A stretch of DNA of 64,000 nucleotides from Heloderma charlesbogerti (Eukaryota > Chordata > Lepidosauria > Squamata > Helodermatidae): assembly GCA_026122225.1 (NCBI GenBank), contig JANEZZ010002065.1:930001-994000 (forward strand). The letters are read 5' to 3'. Made by a program: the position numbers and the translations under genes. The stretch's first letter is position 1, and the number at the start of each line of letters is the position of its first letter. The notes below the pieces were generated by a model. That model saw only the letters and a list, made by a program, of their open reading frames with translations. It had not been told where the DNA came from and ran no database searches. Shown here one piece after another: positions 21,470-32,925 of this stretch.

Positions 21470-22140
21470 GCACTGGCGCCCTCGCAGGCGCACCAAACAC
21501 CACCGAGAGGGCCGCCCCCCCACCAAAGCAGGAGTGGAGGGAGGGGCCGGCGCACCCGGCAGCACGGCAAGAGGGTCGCGCCTCCCGGCGAGCCGGAGGC
21601 AGGGGCGGGCGCGCCGCAGCCGCAAGGGTCGCGCCCCCAGAGGCGCAGCAAGCGCCGGTGAGAGGGCCGCCCGCCCAGCCATTAGGAGGAGAGGGGCACG
21701 TGCACTGCCAAAGGAGGGGCCGGCGCACCCAGGAGGCAGAGAGCCAGCGAGAGGTCCGCCCCCAGATCGAGCCAGAGGGGAGGGGCACGCTCAACGCAGC
21801 CGCGGGCGCCCCCTTCCGAAGACGCGGCAAGACCCAGCAAGGGACCGCGTCTCCTGGCGAGCCACAGCGCCAGCGTCCCCCCGGGGACTCAGCAACCGCC
21901 GGTGAGATGGCCGCCCGCCCGGCGAGACGGAGGCGAGGGGCGCGCCCGCCGCAGAATCGAGCGCCACTGCCCCCGGAGGCCCAGCAAACGCCAGCGAAAG
22001 GGCCGCCCCACCGGCGATCTGGAAGCAAGGGGCGCATGCGCCACAGTGGCGAGCGCCAGTGTGCGCACCACAGCAGCGAGGCCGGCGCCGACGAGGCACG
22101 TGTGCCGCTCAAGCGAGCGCCAGCACCGGACAGGCTGCGG
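21470..22140. repeat. GC-rich minisatellite with a composite period near 245 bp
   Basis: A motif of the type 'cgccggtgagagggccgcc' recurs at about 21499, 21652, 21741, 21896 and 21988, giving alternating spacings of about 153, 89, 155 and 92 bases. Each repeat also carries 'gaggggcgcg'-like and 'cgccgcag'-like phrases. CpG content is far higher than in the flanks. All long open frames through it on both strands follow from GC richness. Position fits repeated 5' UTR/promoter monomers of the minus-strand element. Confidence 0.6.
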
Positions 22141-22299
22141 GCGCGCCAGCTGCAATCTTGGGGGGAGCGACGGGACGGTTCTGCTGACAGCCACGAGTTG
22201 GTTGTCGCTTCCAGGTCAGCCACGAGAGCGAGAGAGCTGGTTTGGAGGGGGCGCAGAGCTTAAGAGGGCTCTGCCGACTCCTCCCCTGCTTGGTGGTGC

Positions 22300-23050
22300 C
22301 ATGGGGGGGCACCCAATAGGCAGCAGCCACCTCTTCTCACCCCACCCGCCCGCAATGTCCCCCCCCCTTTTGCCAGACAAGCTGGCACCGGGGTTAGGGT
22401 ATTTCTGTTAAAAAAATATTCAAGACTACTTACAAAATTACTAAAATCAACAACCTGTTGAAATGATAAAACAGTAAGATACTATTACAAACATCTAAAA
22501 ATGCATATAACTGATATATCTTGCCAATTTCCATAACTAATTTCATGAAACCTAACTTTAAGATAGGTTTCATGAAATAGAAATACCCTTTCTTGCTGCC
22601 CATGGGGTCTACCATTAGAGAGAGTGAGGTGGCACCCTCAAACAACTCATTTGGAGTATCATGAAAGAGCAGCAAATTGTTTACTTAATATATTGTTATT
22701 ATAATTCTATTTCCATAGAGAGATGCTTGTAGGATTTAATAACTTTGACCACCCTTGAGTACTATATACTTCAACTTTGTGGCAGGGCACCATTTGCTGT
22801 TTCACCTTAGGCAGCAACATTCGTGGGCTGGCCATGCTGCTGGCATGAATTACCCCGAGATGGGAACAAGGCAAGTCACATTAGGAAAGGAGCTCACCTT
22901 CAACGTTCCCCCACAGGACAAGCCGTCTCCCTTTTTCTCACAGGTCTGACATTTGTAAAAGAATTAACATGAAATAGTGCAGCACTAGAAGAGATCAGTG
23001 ACCAGGAGTGGGCAAACAGAGGATGTTCCTGCATCCATCTGGGATTCTGA
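22300..23050. other. No gene; AT-rich DNA with one inverted repeat
   Basis: 'tttcatgaaacctaactttaa' and 'agataggtttcatgaaat' (about 22539-22580) form a short stem. A C-run lies at 22359-22367. Otherwise unclassified. Confidence 0.4.
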
Positions 23051-23053
23051 TTC

Positions 23054-23500
23054 TGTCAGGGCCCAGTCAAAGTAGATTCTTTTGATTACCAAGATGAAAC
23101 GAAGCCACTTGTGTAAAAGGACGACAGTTTATTGAGGGAAAATAGATGCAGAATAAATATGCAAAGAAAGCTCACCCTTTTCTTCATTTGACAAAGCAGT
23201 TCTCTGCCACACTGTTTGTACTCTGAGGGGGCCCAGCAGAGTATGAGAAGTTGTTCCCCCAGGACCAGCAAAAGTTCTCCACGCTGGTAGTGCACACATT
23301 GTCCCTTGGAGCGAGACCAAAGCACAAAGCCTGTGGATTGGACTTTATAAGCTTCTTTGCCAGATGCTTCTCTCCAGCTCATGAGCTGACAGGCACCACA
23401 CACACCTTCAAGAGAAGTGGGGCTTGTCTTCCTCAAAGGTGCTCAAAGCATCATAGGCTGGGAAATCAATCACCTCTTCTCTGAGACCAGGGCCTCAACA
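23054..23500 (-). mobile_element. Candidate solo LTR
   Basis: A unit of about 447 bp begins TGTCAGGGCCC and ends GGGCCTCAACA on the + strand, so both strands show TG..CA ends. On the minus strand a TATAAAG box (+ strand 23343-23349) precedes an AATAAA (+ strand 23128-23133) by about 210 bases, which is the layout of an LTR. I cannot find a clear flanking duplication (GATTC on the left, GTCTA on the right). No coding. Confidence 0.4.
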
Positions 23501-23907
23501 GTCTAGCATGGGAAGTGAAACCTATCTGATTATGTCTAAGATGACATAGGCTGTCTTTACATGAGGCATTTATTGTGGGCTTGTGATTGGTCACTCATGG
23601 AAGTTTGTAGGTCATTTACATGACGCCGTCAACCTCTAGGGCACATCCAGCTATTTTTGATCTTTATCTCGCAAAAAATAGAAACCCTGGAGATAATGCA
23701 CTATTTAAATGTAAATGTGCTTTAATGGCTGTGTGTAAATGCGCGGTTCCGTTACAACCACAGCCTGGGAAGAAGAAGCCATTGGGCCAGCAAGAAAATC
23801 ACAATTGCCCTTCCCCCCTCCCCCACCCCCATGTCTGCCTGTTGACCTGGGTTGGGAGGAGAGTTTTCTTGGGCTAGGAGAGGCTCAAAGCAAGTGCAGA
23901 GCTGGTT

Positions 23908-23976
23908 GGGGAGGAGGAGGAGGAGAAGAAGAAGAAGAAGGTGACCTCCCATGTAAAGAAGAAGAAGAAGAAGAAG

Positions 23977-24007
<31 letters not shown>

Positions 24008-24025
24008 TGACCTCCCATGTAAACA
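23908..24025 (+). repeat. GAA/GGA microsatellite with a duplicated 16-bp spacer
   Basis: (gga)n grades into (gaa)n from 23910. The phrase TGACCTCCCATGTAAA occurs at 23942-23957 and again at 24008-24023, after a pure (gaa)n of about 50 bases. The glutamate-rich and leucine/phenylalanine-rich open frames across it are artefacts. A (ca)n tract follows at about 24046-24059. Confidence 0.85.
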
Positions 24026-24124
24026 GCTGACAGCAATGAAGCATCACACACACACACACCATGCTACTTTGCAGGGAGAGAGAGAGACTTGAATCCTTGC
24101 GGCCAGACTGCTGACTGGGGCTGG

Positions 24125-24645
24125 CTACAGGGAGCATACAACTCCCTTGTTAAAATAGCTTCACTGGCTTCCAGTCTGTTTCTGGGCACAATTCAAAGTG
24201 CTGGCTATGACCTATAAAGCCCTATACAGCTCCGGTCCAGGTTATCTGAAAGACCATATCCTCCCTTATGAACCTACCCATGTCCTGAGATCTTCTGGGG
24301 AGGCCCTTCTCTCAGTCCTACCATTGTCACTGGCATGTTTGGTGGGAACCCGGGAGAGGGCCTTCTCAGTGGCTGCCCCGTGGCTGTGGAACACTCTTCC
24401 CAGGGAGGCTAGGATGGCTCCCTCCTTGCCTTTGGGACATATTTGGAACCTGGGGGCAAGCTGCTAAAATGCTGTTTTAAAATGCTGTTTTAATATAATT
24501 TTAATTGTATTGTTGTTTAATAATATTTTAGCTTTTGTGTATTTTCATATGTTTTAATTGTATATGTTTTAGTCTTTAAGCTGCCTTGTGTCCCAGTACT
24601 GGGGAAAAGGTGGGGTATAAATCATCATTATCATCATCGTCATCC
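24125..24645 (+). mobile_element. L2-type LINE 3' end
   Basis: The coding remnant reads YKALYSSGPGYLKDHILPYE, then RERAFSVAAPWLWNTLPREA, typical of the C-terminus of L2 ORF2. A T-rich UTR with 'gaaaaggtggggtataaat' and a (atc)n tail at about 24625-24642 follow. Strongly 5' truncated. Confidence 0.75.
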
Positions 24646-24819
24646 CTCGGTAGACCCACTGATTCACAGCTCGCTGTCTGACCCGAGGCTGCAGAGAACT
24701 TGCCTGTGTAAAGAGCTGATCTTTATCTCACTTAGAATGCAGAAACAGAGGCCCCGGTAAATTGCGAAATAAAAAGCTTTGTGTGATGAGCCTCATAATC
24801 TAGCTGGCATAAACAGCTT

Positions 24820-25822
24820 CAAGGCAGGCTGTGAATTACCAGCCTGTGTGAAAGGGCTTCTTTAGGCCAAAGTACACAGGTCTACCACCAGCATATAGGA
24901 GTGCTGTGAAGTCCACTTTTTTGCTCACTAACCGACTCCCTGCAATTCCCTCAAACGGTTAAGGCACACGTTGCTTATGGCTTTAAAGACTGCACTTGGG
25001 ATGGAATGAAATAGATAGCTAATGTCATTGTACCAACATTTCCCCTGTGTGTTAGTTAATAGATAGAATGATGAACGTTGTGCTAGCTGTAGCTTCGGAA
25101 GTTGTCTTTCCAGCAGTGGAAAATACATAAAGTGTGTTACAGTAAACCAGATGAGAGGTTACCAAAGCATGACTGATAGTAGCAATATCTGGGCCAGATT
25201 TTTGCAATTTCCAGATTTCATATAGCAAAAAAAAAAGAAAAAGAAAAATGCATAACAGCTTTCCTTCCATTCTTCCCACATTTGTGACTTAGTTGAACTA
25301 TCCTTAAACCTTTTAATCTTTCGATTTAATCTGTTTCTTCTAGTCTTGTTTGCTTGTAGCTCTCTCCTGGTCTCTTGAGACCCTTCTGCCAATTAGGTTC
25401 TCGGGGGCAGGGGGGCGAGAAACAAACCTAGAATAATTATCTGATCAATAAACAATCCAGCACATCTTAAGATATTCTGTGGAATTATTCATCAGTTTAC
25501 AGGCTAAAACAAGAACCTGAGGACAAAGTCTACATGAGGAGGTATGGGGCCTAGTGTGTCGTCCTGCCCCCCACACACACTTTATGTGGTTGACCTGCAA
25601 CTCCCATCAGCCCTAGCCAAAACAGCCAATGGTGAGGGACGATGGAAGTTGCAGTCTTAACAAAATCTGGAGGGGCACAAGTTGTCCACTCCTGCTTTAA
25701 AACTTGTTAAGAATACTGCTCCCATACTTAAAGTTCTTTGTAGGGAAATCTGGCATGGAAACCCTGATTTAATGTATAATGTGCTGGAAGCATTTGCAGC
25801 AGTGGTGTGGTTAATCAGGACC
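24820..25822. other. No gene; unclassified with a MITE fragment
   Basis: 25575-25692 is a diverged 'caactccca' palindromic MITE ('ctgcaactcccatcagcccta', 'gatggaagttgcagtc'). A poly(A)/AAAAG run covers 25225-25249. The rest is unrecognised. Confidence 0.45.
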
Positions 25823-28800
25823 TTTGTTGTTGTTGTTGTTGTTCAGTCGTTCAGTCGTGTCCGACTCTTCGTGACCCCATGGACCATAGCACGCCAGGCC
25901 TTCCTGTCCTGCGCTCTCTCCTGGAGTGTGCTCAAGTTCATAGTCATTGCATCGGTGATGCTATCTAGCCATCTCATCCTCTGCCGTCCCCTTCTCCTTC
26001 TGTCTTCAGTCTTTCCCAGCATCAGGGTCTTTTCCAGAGAGTTTTCTCTTCACATTAGGTGGCCAAAATATTTGAGCTTCAGCTTCAGTATCTGTCCTTC
26101 CAATGAGCACTCAGGGTTGATTTCCTTTAGGATGGACTGATTTGACCTCCTTGCAGTCCAGGGGACTCGTACGAGTCTTCTCCAGCACCACAGTTCGAAA
26201 GCATCAATTCTTCGGCGCTCAGCCTTCCTTATAGTCCAGCTCTCACAGCCATACATTACTACTGGGAAAACCATAGCTTTGATTAGACGGACCTTTGTCG
26301 GCAAGGTGATGTCTCTGCTTCTTACTATGCTGTCTAGGTTGGCCATAGCTTTCCTCCCAAGGAGCAAGCGTCTTTTGATTTCATGGCTACAGTCACCGTC
26401 TGCGGTGATCTTGGAGCCCAAGAAAGTAAAATCTATCACTGCTTGCATTTCTTCCCCTTCTATATGCCAGGAAGTAATGGGGCCAGATGCCATGATCTTC
26501 GTTTTTTTAATGTTGAGTTTCAAACCAGCTTTTGCACTCTCCTCTTTCACCCTCAACAAGAGGCTCTTGAGATCCTCTTCGCTTTCTGCCATTAGGGTGG
26601 TATCGTCTGCATATCGGAGGTTGTTGATAATTCTCCCAGCAATCTTAATTCCGACCTCTGATTCATCCAACCTGGCATTTCTCATGATGTACTCTGCATA
26701 TAAGTTAAATAAGCAGGGTGACAATATGCAGCCTTGTCGTACTCCTTTCCCAATTTTGAACCAATCGGTTGTTCCATGTCTGGTTCTTACTGTTGCTTCT
26801 TGACCCTCATACAGGTTTCTCAGGAGACAGGTAAGGTGGTCTGGTACTCCCATCACTTTAAGAATTTGCCACAGTTTGTTGTGATCCACACAATCAAAGG
26901 CTTTAGCGTAGTCAATGAAGCAGAAATAGACATTTTTCTGGAATTCTCTTGCTTTCTTCATGATGCAGCGAATGTTGGCGATTTGATCTCTAGTTCCTCT
27001 GCCTCTTCGAAACCCAGCTTGTACTTCCGGTAGTTCTCGGTTTGCATACTGCTGAAGCCTAGCTTGTAGGATTTGGAGCATCACCTTGCTGGCATGTGAA
27101 ATGAGCGCAATTGTGCGGTAGTTTGAACACTCTTTGGCGTTGCCCTTCTTTGGAATTGGAATGTAAACTGACCTTTTCCAGTCTTGCGGCCATTGTTGAG
27201 TGTTCCAAATTTGTTGGCATATTGAATGCAGCACTTTAACAGCATCATCTTTTAGGATTTTAAATAGCTCAGCTGGAATACTGTCATCTCCACTAGCTTT
27301 GTTGTTAGTAATGCTTCCTAAGGCCCACTTGACTTCACTTTCTAGGATGCCTGGCTCAAGTTCAGTGACCGCACTATCATGGTTATCAGGGACATTCAGA
27401 TCTTTCCTGTATAGTTCTTCTGTGTATTCTTGCCACCTCTTCTTAATCTCATCTGCTTCTGTTAGGTCCCTGCCTTCCTTGTCCTTTATCATGCCAGTCT
27501 TTGCACAAAACGTTCCCTTGAGATCTCCGATTTTCTTGAAGAGATCTCTAGTCTTTCCCATTCTGTTGTTTTCCTCGATTTCTTTGCATTGTTCATTTAA
27601 GAAGGCCTTCTTGTCTCTCCTTGCTGTTCTCTGGAACTCTGCATTCAGTTGGATAGATCTTCCCCTTTCTCCATTGCTTTTTGCTTCCCTTCTTTCCTCA
27701 GCTACTTGTAAAGCCTCATCAGACAGCCACTTGGCTTTCTTGCATTTCTTTTTCTTTGGGATGGATTGAGTTGCTGCCTCCTGAACAATGTTATGGACCT
27801 CCGTCCATAGTTCCTCAGGCACTCTGTCTATCAGGTCTAATCCCTGAAATCTATTCCTCACCTCCACTGTATATTCATAAGGGATATGATTGAGGTCATA
27901 CCTGAATGGTTTAGTGGTTTTCCCTACGTTCTTCAATTTAAGCCGAAATTTTGCAACAAGAAGCTCATGATCTGAGCTACAGTCAGCTCCAGGTCTTGTT
28001 TTTACTGACTGTATAGAGCTTCTCCATCTTTGGCTGCAAAGGACATAATCAATCTGATTTCGATTTTGACCATCTGGTGATGTCCATGTGTAGAGTCGTC
28101 TCTTGTGCTGTTGGAAAAGAGTGTTTGCTATGATCAGCGTGTTCTCTTGGCAAAATTCTATTAGCCTTTGTCCTGCTTCATTTTGTACACCAAGGCCATG
28201 CTTGCCTGTTATCCCGGTGATTTCTTGACTTCTTACTTTAGCATTCCAATCCCCTATGATGAAGAGGACATCTTTTTTTGGTGTTAGTTCTAGAAGGTGT
28301 TGTAGGTCTTCATAGAACCGATCAATCTCAGCTTCTTCAGCATCAGTGGTTGGGGCATAGACTTGAATTACTGTGATGTTGAATGGTTTGCCTTGGATTC
28401 GTACTGAGATCATTCTATCGTTTTTAAGATTGTACCCCAGTACTGCTTTTCCCACCCTTTTGTTGACTATGAGTGCTACTCCATTTCTTCTAAGGGATTC
28501 TTGCCCACAGTAGTAGATATGATGGTCACCTGAATTAAATTCGCCCATGCCTGTCCATTTTAGTTCGCTGATTCCCAAGATGTCGATGTTCAATCTTGCC
28601 ATCTCATGTTTGACCACCTCCAACTTACCTTGATTCATTGATCTGACATTCCAGGTTCCTAAACAATATTGTTCTTTACAGCATCAGATTTTCTTTTCAC
28701 CACCAGACACATCCACAGCTGAGTGTCCTTTCGGCTTTGGCCCAGCCGCTTCACTCTTTCTGGCGCTACTTGGAAATACCCTCTGCTCTTCCCCAGTAGT

Positions 28801-29055
28801 ATATTGGACACCTTCTGACCTGAGGGGCTCATCTTCCAGTGTCATCTCTTTTAGCCTTGTGTTACGTTCCATGGGGTTTTCTTGGCAAGAATACTGGAGT
28901 GGGTTGCCATTTCCTTCTCCAGTGGACCACATTTTGTCAGAACTCTCTGCCATGACCTGTCCGTCTTGGGTGGCCCTGCACGGCATAGCTTATGGCTTCA
29001 CTGAGTTACACAAGCCCCTTCGCCACAACAAGGCAGTGATCCATGAAGGGGAATC
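25823..29055 (-). mobile_element. BovB (RTE-clade) LINE, near full length
   Basis: About 3.2 kb, the usual BovB length. On the minus strand it begins near 29055 ('gatcactgccttgttgtggc'), continues through the GNGNPLQYSC-type leader, and holds endonuclease and reverse transcriptase in one frame. It ends at 25823 in the characteristic (aac)n tail after 'cgactgaac' (+ strand 25822-25842). BovB is the element known for horizontal transfer between squamates and ruminants. The frame is broken by only two TGA codons, so the copy is young or was recently active. Its exact 5' end is estimated. Confidence 0.9.
25843..28986 (-). pseudogene. BovB ORF2 endonuclease-reverse transcriptase with two in-frame stops
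   Basis: A single frame runs from 28986 to the natural-looking TGA at 25843-25845. It is interrupted at 28684-28686 (TGA, where relatives have arginine before CCKEQYC) and at 26050-26052 (TGA after FGHLM). Between the stops 862 codons are open from ATG 28638. Numbering from that ATG, the APE endonuclease has E25 (GISELKW), D130 and N132 (GDWNAKV) and H224 (SDHE). The RT has D576 (FIDYAKAFD), GVRQGCILSP at about 632-641 and YADD at 676-679. The 68 codons after the second stop keep the zinc-knuckle-free RTE C-terminus. The family enzyme nicks DNA and reverse-transcribes its RNA at the nick. Confidence 0.88.
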
Positions 29056-29059
29056 AGGA

Positions 29060-29285
29060 CCTTAGCTCATGACAATGTAGAAGGGGGCCACTTCACTGTA
29101 CACGTGTTCAGCTGGAACTGGCAAAAGGTATTTGCACAGCTTGAAGATGGATCTCCCAAAATAGCTATGATAAAGAGGTCCAATCAAGATGAAAGAGGCA
29201 ATAGGATAGGAACTCACTGTGAACCAGAGTCTCACTCCAATTTCTCTAATAGATTTGTGGAGGGATTTGTTCAAGCCAGGGCTCG

Positions 29286-29318
<33 letters not shown>

Positions 29319-29480
29319 CACTAAATCTGTATAGATAGTCTATGTGCCACTTCTGTGCCATTTTAAAGTTTTCACAGTCACCCTCTCTTTCTCCAATTTT
29401 AAATCGCTGTGAATAATAGAATTCCAACCACACTGGCAAATGCACACACATGTCCTAACTGGTAAGTGCATCTATGCCAG
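29060..29480. repeat. No gene; AC microsatellite
   Basis: (ca)n at 29287-29318. The remainder is unclassified. Confidence 0.6.
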
Positions 29481-29481
29481 G

Positions 29482-29625
29482 CATGGGGAACATGTGGCCT
29501 TCCAGGCTACAACTGGAACTACAACTCCCACCAGCCCTAGCCAGCATAGCCAATGGTGAGGGTTGTTGGGAGCTGCAGTCCAGCATCATCTGGAAGGACA
29601 CTTGTTCCCCATCTTTGGTCTATGC
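29482..29625. repeat. Palindromic MITE, 'caactccca' family copy 4
   Basis: 'catggggaacatgtggccttcc' opposite 'ggacacttgttccccatc', with 'aactacaactcccaccagccc' opposite 'ttgttgggagctgcagtcc'. One of the best-preserved copies. Confidence 0.7.
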
Positions 29626-31240
29626 TATTGGGGCAGGTATAGTTTTAAAATAACAGTTTAAATGGCCAAGCTACGGCGGCTTCAGAATCATCCTGTCTTG
29701 ATAATAAATAGAGCAGTTGACATCAATCAGTGCTACAGCATGGAGTTTTAACAAGAACTATATTGGCTTGACATTGGGCTATTTTATCACAAAAGTAGCA
29801 GGGGGGACCCCCAACCAGTAGAATACTACAGCGATGAAGATGAATCATGAATGAAATATTCATTTCAGCTTCTTAATTACAAGAGGATCTCTAGGAACAT
29901 GAAGCTCTTTAGGCGGGCCAAGGAACACAGGAAAATTATCCATATGGCTCTAAACCACCTGCCAGAAACCCCCCCAAACCAGGTCTTTTATCTGCTTCCT
30001 CCCTATTCCTTATATTGTGTTGTCATTTATAGACCTTTGCCTAATGTAAACATGGCCTTTTTACTCCACTTTCATGAATGTTGCAACATTCTAATATACA
30101 TTGCTAATAGGTCACATTTTTATAGATATTTAAGCTAATAAAAGATCTTCTTTCTGGACATTTGGTGCTTTTGAGGAAGTACTGCTGAAACTGCCGGGAA
30201 CAAAATATATAGCCTTACAACAGACAATCTGAACTTCAAACTGATCTGGGCAAAACTCATTTTCCCCATCTACGGCTTCTATAGCCAAGTTCTTCAGCAA
30301 GTGTGCCACTACTGAGAAGCAAATGTTAAACATGGAAGCCTAAGAAAATAAAATGATTGTCCAGCTTGACAAATAGCCCTAAAGAGGAAAAAAGGCACAC
30401 CCATTTCTACACTGACTGCATTCGAATAGAATGGGATGGACAACCTGCAACCTGCCTCCCTCCAGCCTTTTTTAAGAGGCTGACTTGCCCCAGTGCTGCC
30501 ACATGGACAAAATTCTGTGGGGTGGCAGCAGGAGGTAAAGCCCCTTCCAGAAGGAAAATCAGTGGTCTGCCACCAAACTTTGGCAGCAGCAAAAAGAGGC
30601 TCTTTTAAAGCAAAATAGCCCATCTGTGCAGCAACTGGTGCCACGCTAGTGAAATTTGGCAGCAAAGCACCAATCTTCCTTTTAGTGCTTTTTCCACCTG
30701 CTGTTGTGCCACTGAATTCTGGGAGTACAGTGGCAGTGAAGCAAGTGGGGGCAGGGTTGCAGCCCCTGCTGAGGTCCAGAGGAGCAATGCCCCCCCCCCG
30801 ATCCCTTAAAGTTGCCTACCCCTTGAAACAGAAGTACAGGAAGCACTCCCAATGGGGTAGTAAAAAGTTAATCAACACCTTGGTAACGTCATCCATTGAG
30901 GTAGTTCTCAAAAATGGGAGGGGGCTATTTCCCTTTGTCCTGCCCTGAACCTGAGACCTGTAACCTTTTGCTGGAACTGCCCACTTTCAGAAAAATCTAG
31001 GTGGGATTAAAACAAAGAAGAAGCAGCAGCATTCAAACACAATATAACATTTTCCTCTTCAAAGCACTGACTCTTCCCAACATAACATGTTATTTTAATG
31101 ATCAAATGGAGCAGTTTGAGGCTGATATTGTCCATTATAAGGCCAGGTCTTTTTGCAATGTATTGCACCAGCAAGACATTCAGACCAATCTCACAGAAAG
31201 AGAGGGAGAGGACTATTTTATTTTTCCAACTAATTAACAT
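29626..31240. other. No gene; unclassified DNA
   Basis: Short open frames on both strands at 30350-30950 have no recognisable character. A C-run at 30790-30798 is the only low-complexity tract I note. Confidence 0.35.
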
Positions 31241-31246
31241 TAATTA

Positions 31247-31655
31247 GGGTACAATCCTATTGAGATAGGCGGCCGCCTCCGAACTCGGAGGCGACTGCCT
31301 ATCCAAAGCAAGACAGGAGAAGCACGGAGGAGATCATTCCCTCTGCACTCCTCCTGCCCTGCATTTTTGGCTAGACAGCTGATTGCAGCTGTCTAGCCAC
31401 GGGAGAACGGAGCAGGGAAGGAGGCTGCCGTACGACACATAGGATGTGTCGTATAGGCAGTTCCGCCCTCCCCGCCCTGGAACGCCCCCAGCCATGCCCC
31501 TTTTCGGCCGCTCCATGCTCCTCCTGTGAGTGCGGAGGACAGGGCTGATTGGTGCTGCCTCCAAGGCAGCGCGGAAGTGGGGGGAGGTTGGTTCTCCAGG
31601 AACTGATCTCAGAGCGCGGACTCCAAGGCCGGTTCCCAGAAAACAACATATCCTG
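31247..31655. mobile_element. Harbinger-like fold-back MITE copy 2, right-truncated
   Basis: Begins GGGTACAATCCTA after TTA (31244-31246). The hairpin 'cgcctccgaactcggaggcg' at about 31274-31293 and 'agctgattgcagctgtctagc' arms match the 49632-50083 copy. The final block, present there after the 'ccagaaaac' phrase, is missing here. Confidence 0.6.
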
Positions 31656-31659
31656 GTTT

Positions 31660-32925
31660 TCTCTGGTTGCTTGTTGTTATTATCATCATCATTCATTCAT
31701 TGAGATTTTCCAACTGACATTTTCAGATAAAGGTCACCAAAGATGCATTCTACATCTTTCATCAAAGTTTTGTGCTACAAAAATTCATAAAGACAAGAAT
31801 TGAACATGCCATGTATTTGCTCATTAGATCACCCACTGTACTTTTGACCTATTTGACTTTTGATCTATTGCTTCAGGTGAGACAATTCTGGTCGGTGAAC
31901 TTTGTCCATTCAAATTCCTCCTCATTAAATAGGAAGATTTCCAAGTTACATACTTTTACTCCATAAAGGTCCATCATATTACACAAAATGAGACTAATAC
32001 GTAGGCATAGGCCAAAATCCAACACATAGTTAATTATACAATCCCATACACACTTACCTGGGTGAAAATCCCATTGAACTCAGTGAGGCTTACTTTTAAG
32101 GACATGTATAAAATTGTGCTGTGTTTATGCCCATTGAATTCAATGGGTTTAGGGCCATTAAACCATGTGTGTATGTAATACACACACACAAACTTATGAT
32201 TTAAACTGAAAATTACATACTACAAATAGAGACATGTGCTTTGCACATTTTCACTTTGTCTACAACATTTTGAATGTTATTTTTTTCATTATAAGTACAC
32301 TCATATCTCTAGACAACTGCATACAAGATACGCATATTGTCCTTAGACTTGCTTGCTAGGTAATTTTATTCACAATATGTTTTCATATTATAGTGAATGG
32401 TGCGTCTCAATCACAGCGAGCATGATCTAAAGGTTGGTGGGTCTTTTATCCACTTGTGGACTTCTGTGTATACAATGGCTTCCCCTTTTTATTTCTGTTA
32501 TTGATTCTGTAACAACATTGCACTTTACGCACACACAAAGAGACAAATCCCTGCCCACAAGGAGTTTACAATCTTAGACTTAGACAGGAAACTGGAGAGG
32601 GAGGGAGAGACAAGCGAAGAAGGCAGGCAAAAGCATTTATATGTACTTAAAGCTAGGTTATAGTTTCTTCTTCTCTGTCAAAAAATGTTTTATGCACACA
32701 ATAGAGAATCTTCCCAGAATGCAGAGAATAGTGAAGATAATCAGTTGGTTCAGACATAACACAAAAGCATAGTTTAGCATTACGAGAAGTGAAGGCAAGC
32801 CTCAGCTTCACATGCTTCCCATTCTTCCTTTCTCCTCCAGTGCAGTTGCAAGATGATATGAAGCTTTCACTTCTGATTTAGATTTTCCACAGGTTGCCAT
32901 GTCATCTGAACCCAGGCAAACCGTG
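31660..32925. other. No gene; small MITE and unclassified DNA
   Basis: 32028-32160 holds the 'cccattgaa' palindromic MITE, partly duplicated ('cccattgaactcagtgaggc', 'cccattgaattcaatggg'). 32540-32580 has the phrase 'cacaaggagtttacaatct'. No coding. Confidence 0.45.

Larger units (their letters stand above)
20401..22300 (-). mobile_element. GC-rich minus-strand retroelement relic with internal deletion
   Basis: Read on the minus strand the unit has a very GC- and CpG-rich 5' part with a minisatellite (21470-22140). A possible ORF start follows at 21304 (M-P-Q-K-K-G-H-G, basic, then a coil-like LILARLEAAERS), then a hydrolase-like C-terminus (20736-20990). The 3' segment has AATAAA (+ strand tttatt at about 20470-20475) and ends near GGCAACA (+ strand TGTTGCC at 20401). 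The N-terminal and C-terminal pieces are adjacent and in different frames, as if the middle were deleted. I suspect a tyrosine-recombinase or LTR-type retroelement carrying an SGNH hydrolase; the family is not proven. Confidence 0.45.
23540..24815. mobile_element. MITE of the 'ttctacac' family, split by other insertions
   Basis: The first half, 23540-23780, parallels 48480-48700 ('tttattgtgggcttgtgattgg', 'aatgtgctttaatggctgtgtg', 'gcgcggttccgttac'). The second half, about 24700-24815, parallels 48775-48865 ('gcctgtgtaaagagctgatc', 'cccggtaaattgcg'). Between them lie a GAA tract and an L2 LINE end. Confidence 0.6.

Noticed and set aside
21411..22411. Arginine/alanine/proline-rich frames of 100-270 codons on both strands
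   Set aside because: They cross a GC-rich minisatellite in all frames; composition explains the lack of stops and no domain is visible.
23739..24137. Poly-glutamate, poly-leucine and poly-phenylalanine proteins
   Set aside because: Translations of the GAA microsatellite.
26279..27893. Several + strand frames of 70-189 codons
   Set aside because: They are the antisense of the BovB endonuclease-RT.
28684..28986. A separate BovB ORF1 gene ending just before ORF2
   Set aside because: It is in the same frame as ORF2 and separated from it by a single TGA, so it is better read as one frame with a nonsense change.
30357..30948. Possible small genes on both strands
   Set aside because: Overlapping frames in both directions with no domain, signal peptide or conserved motif.
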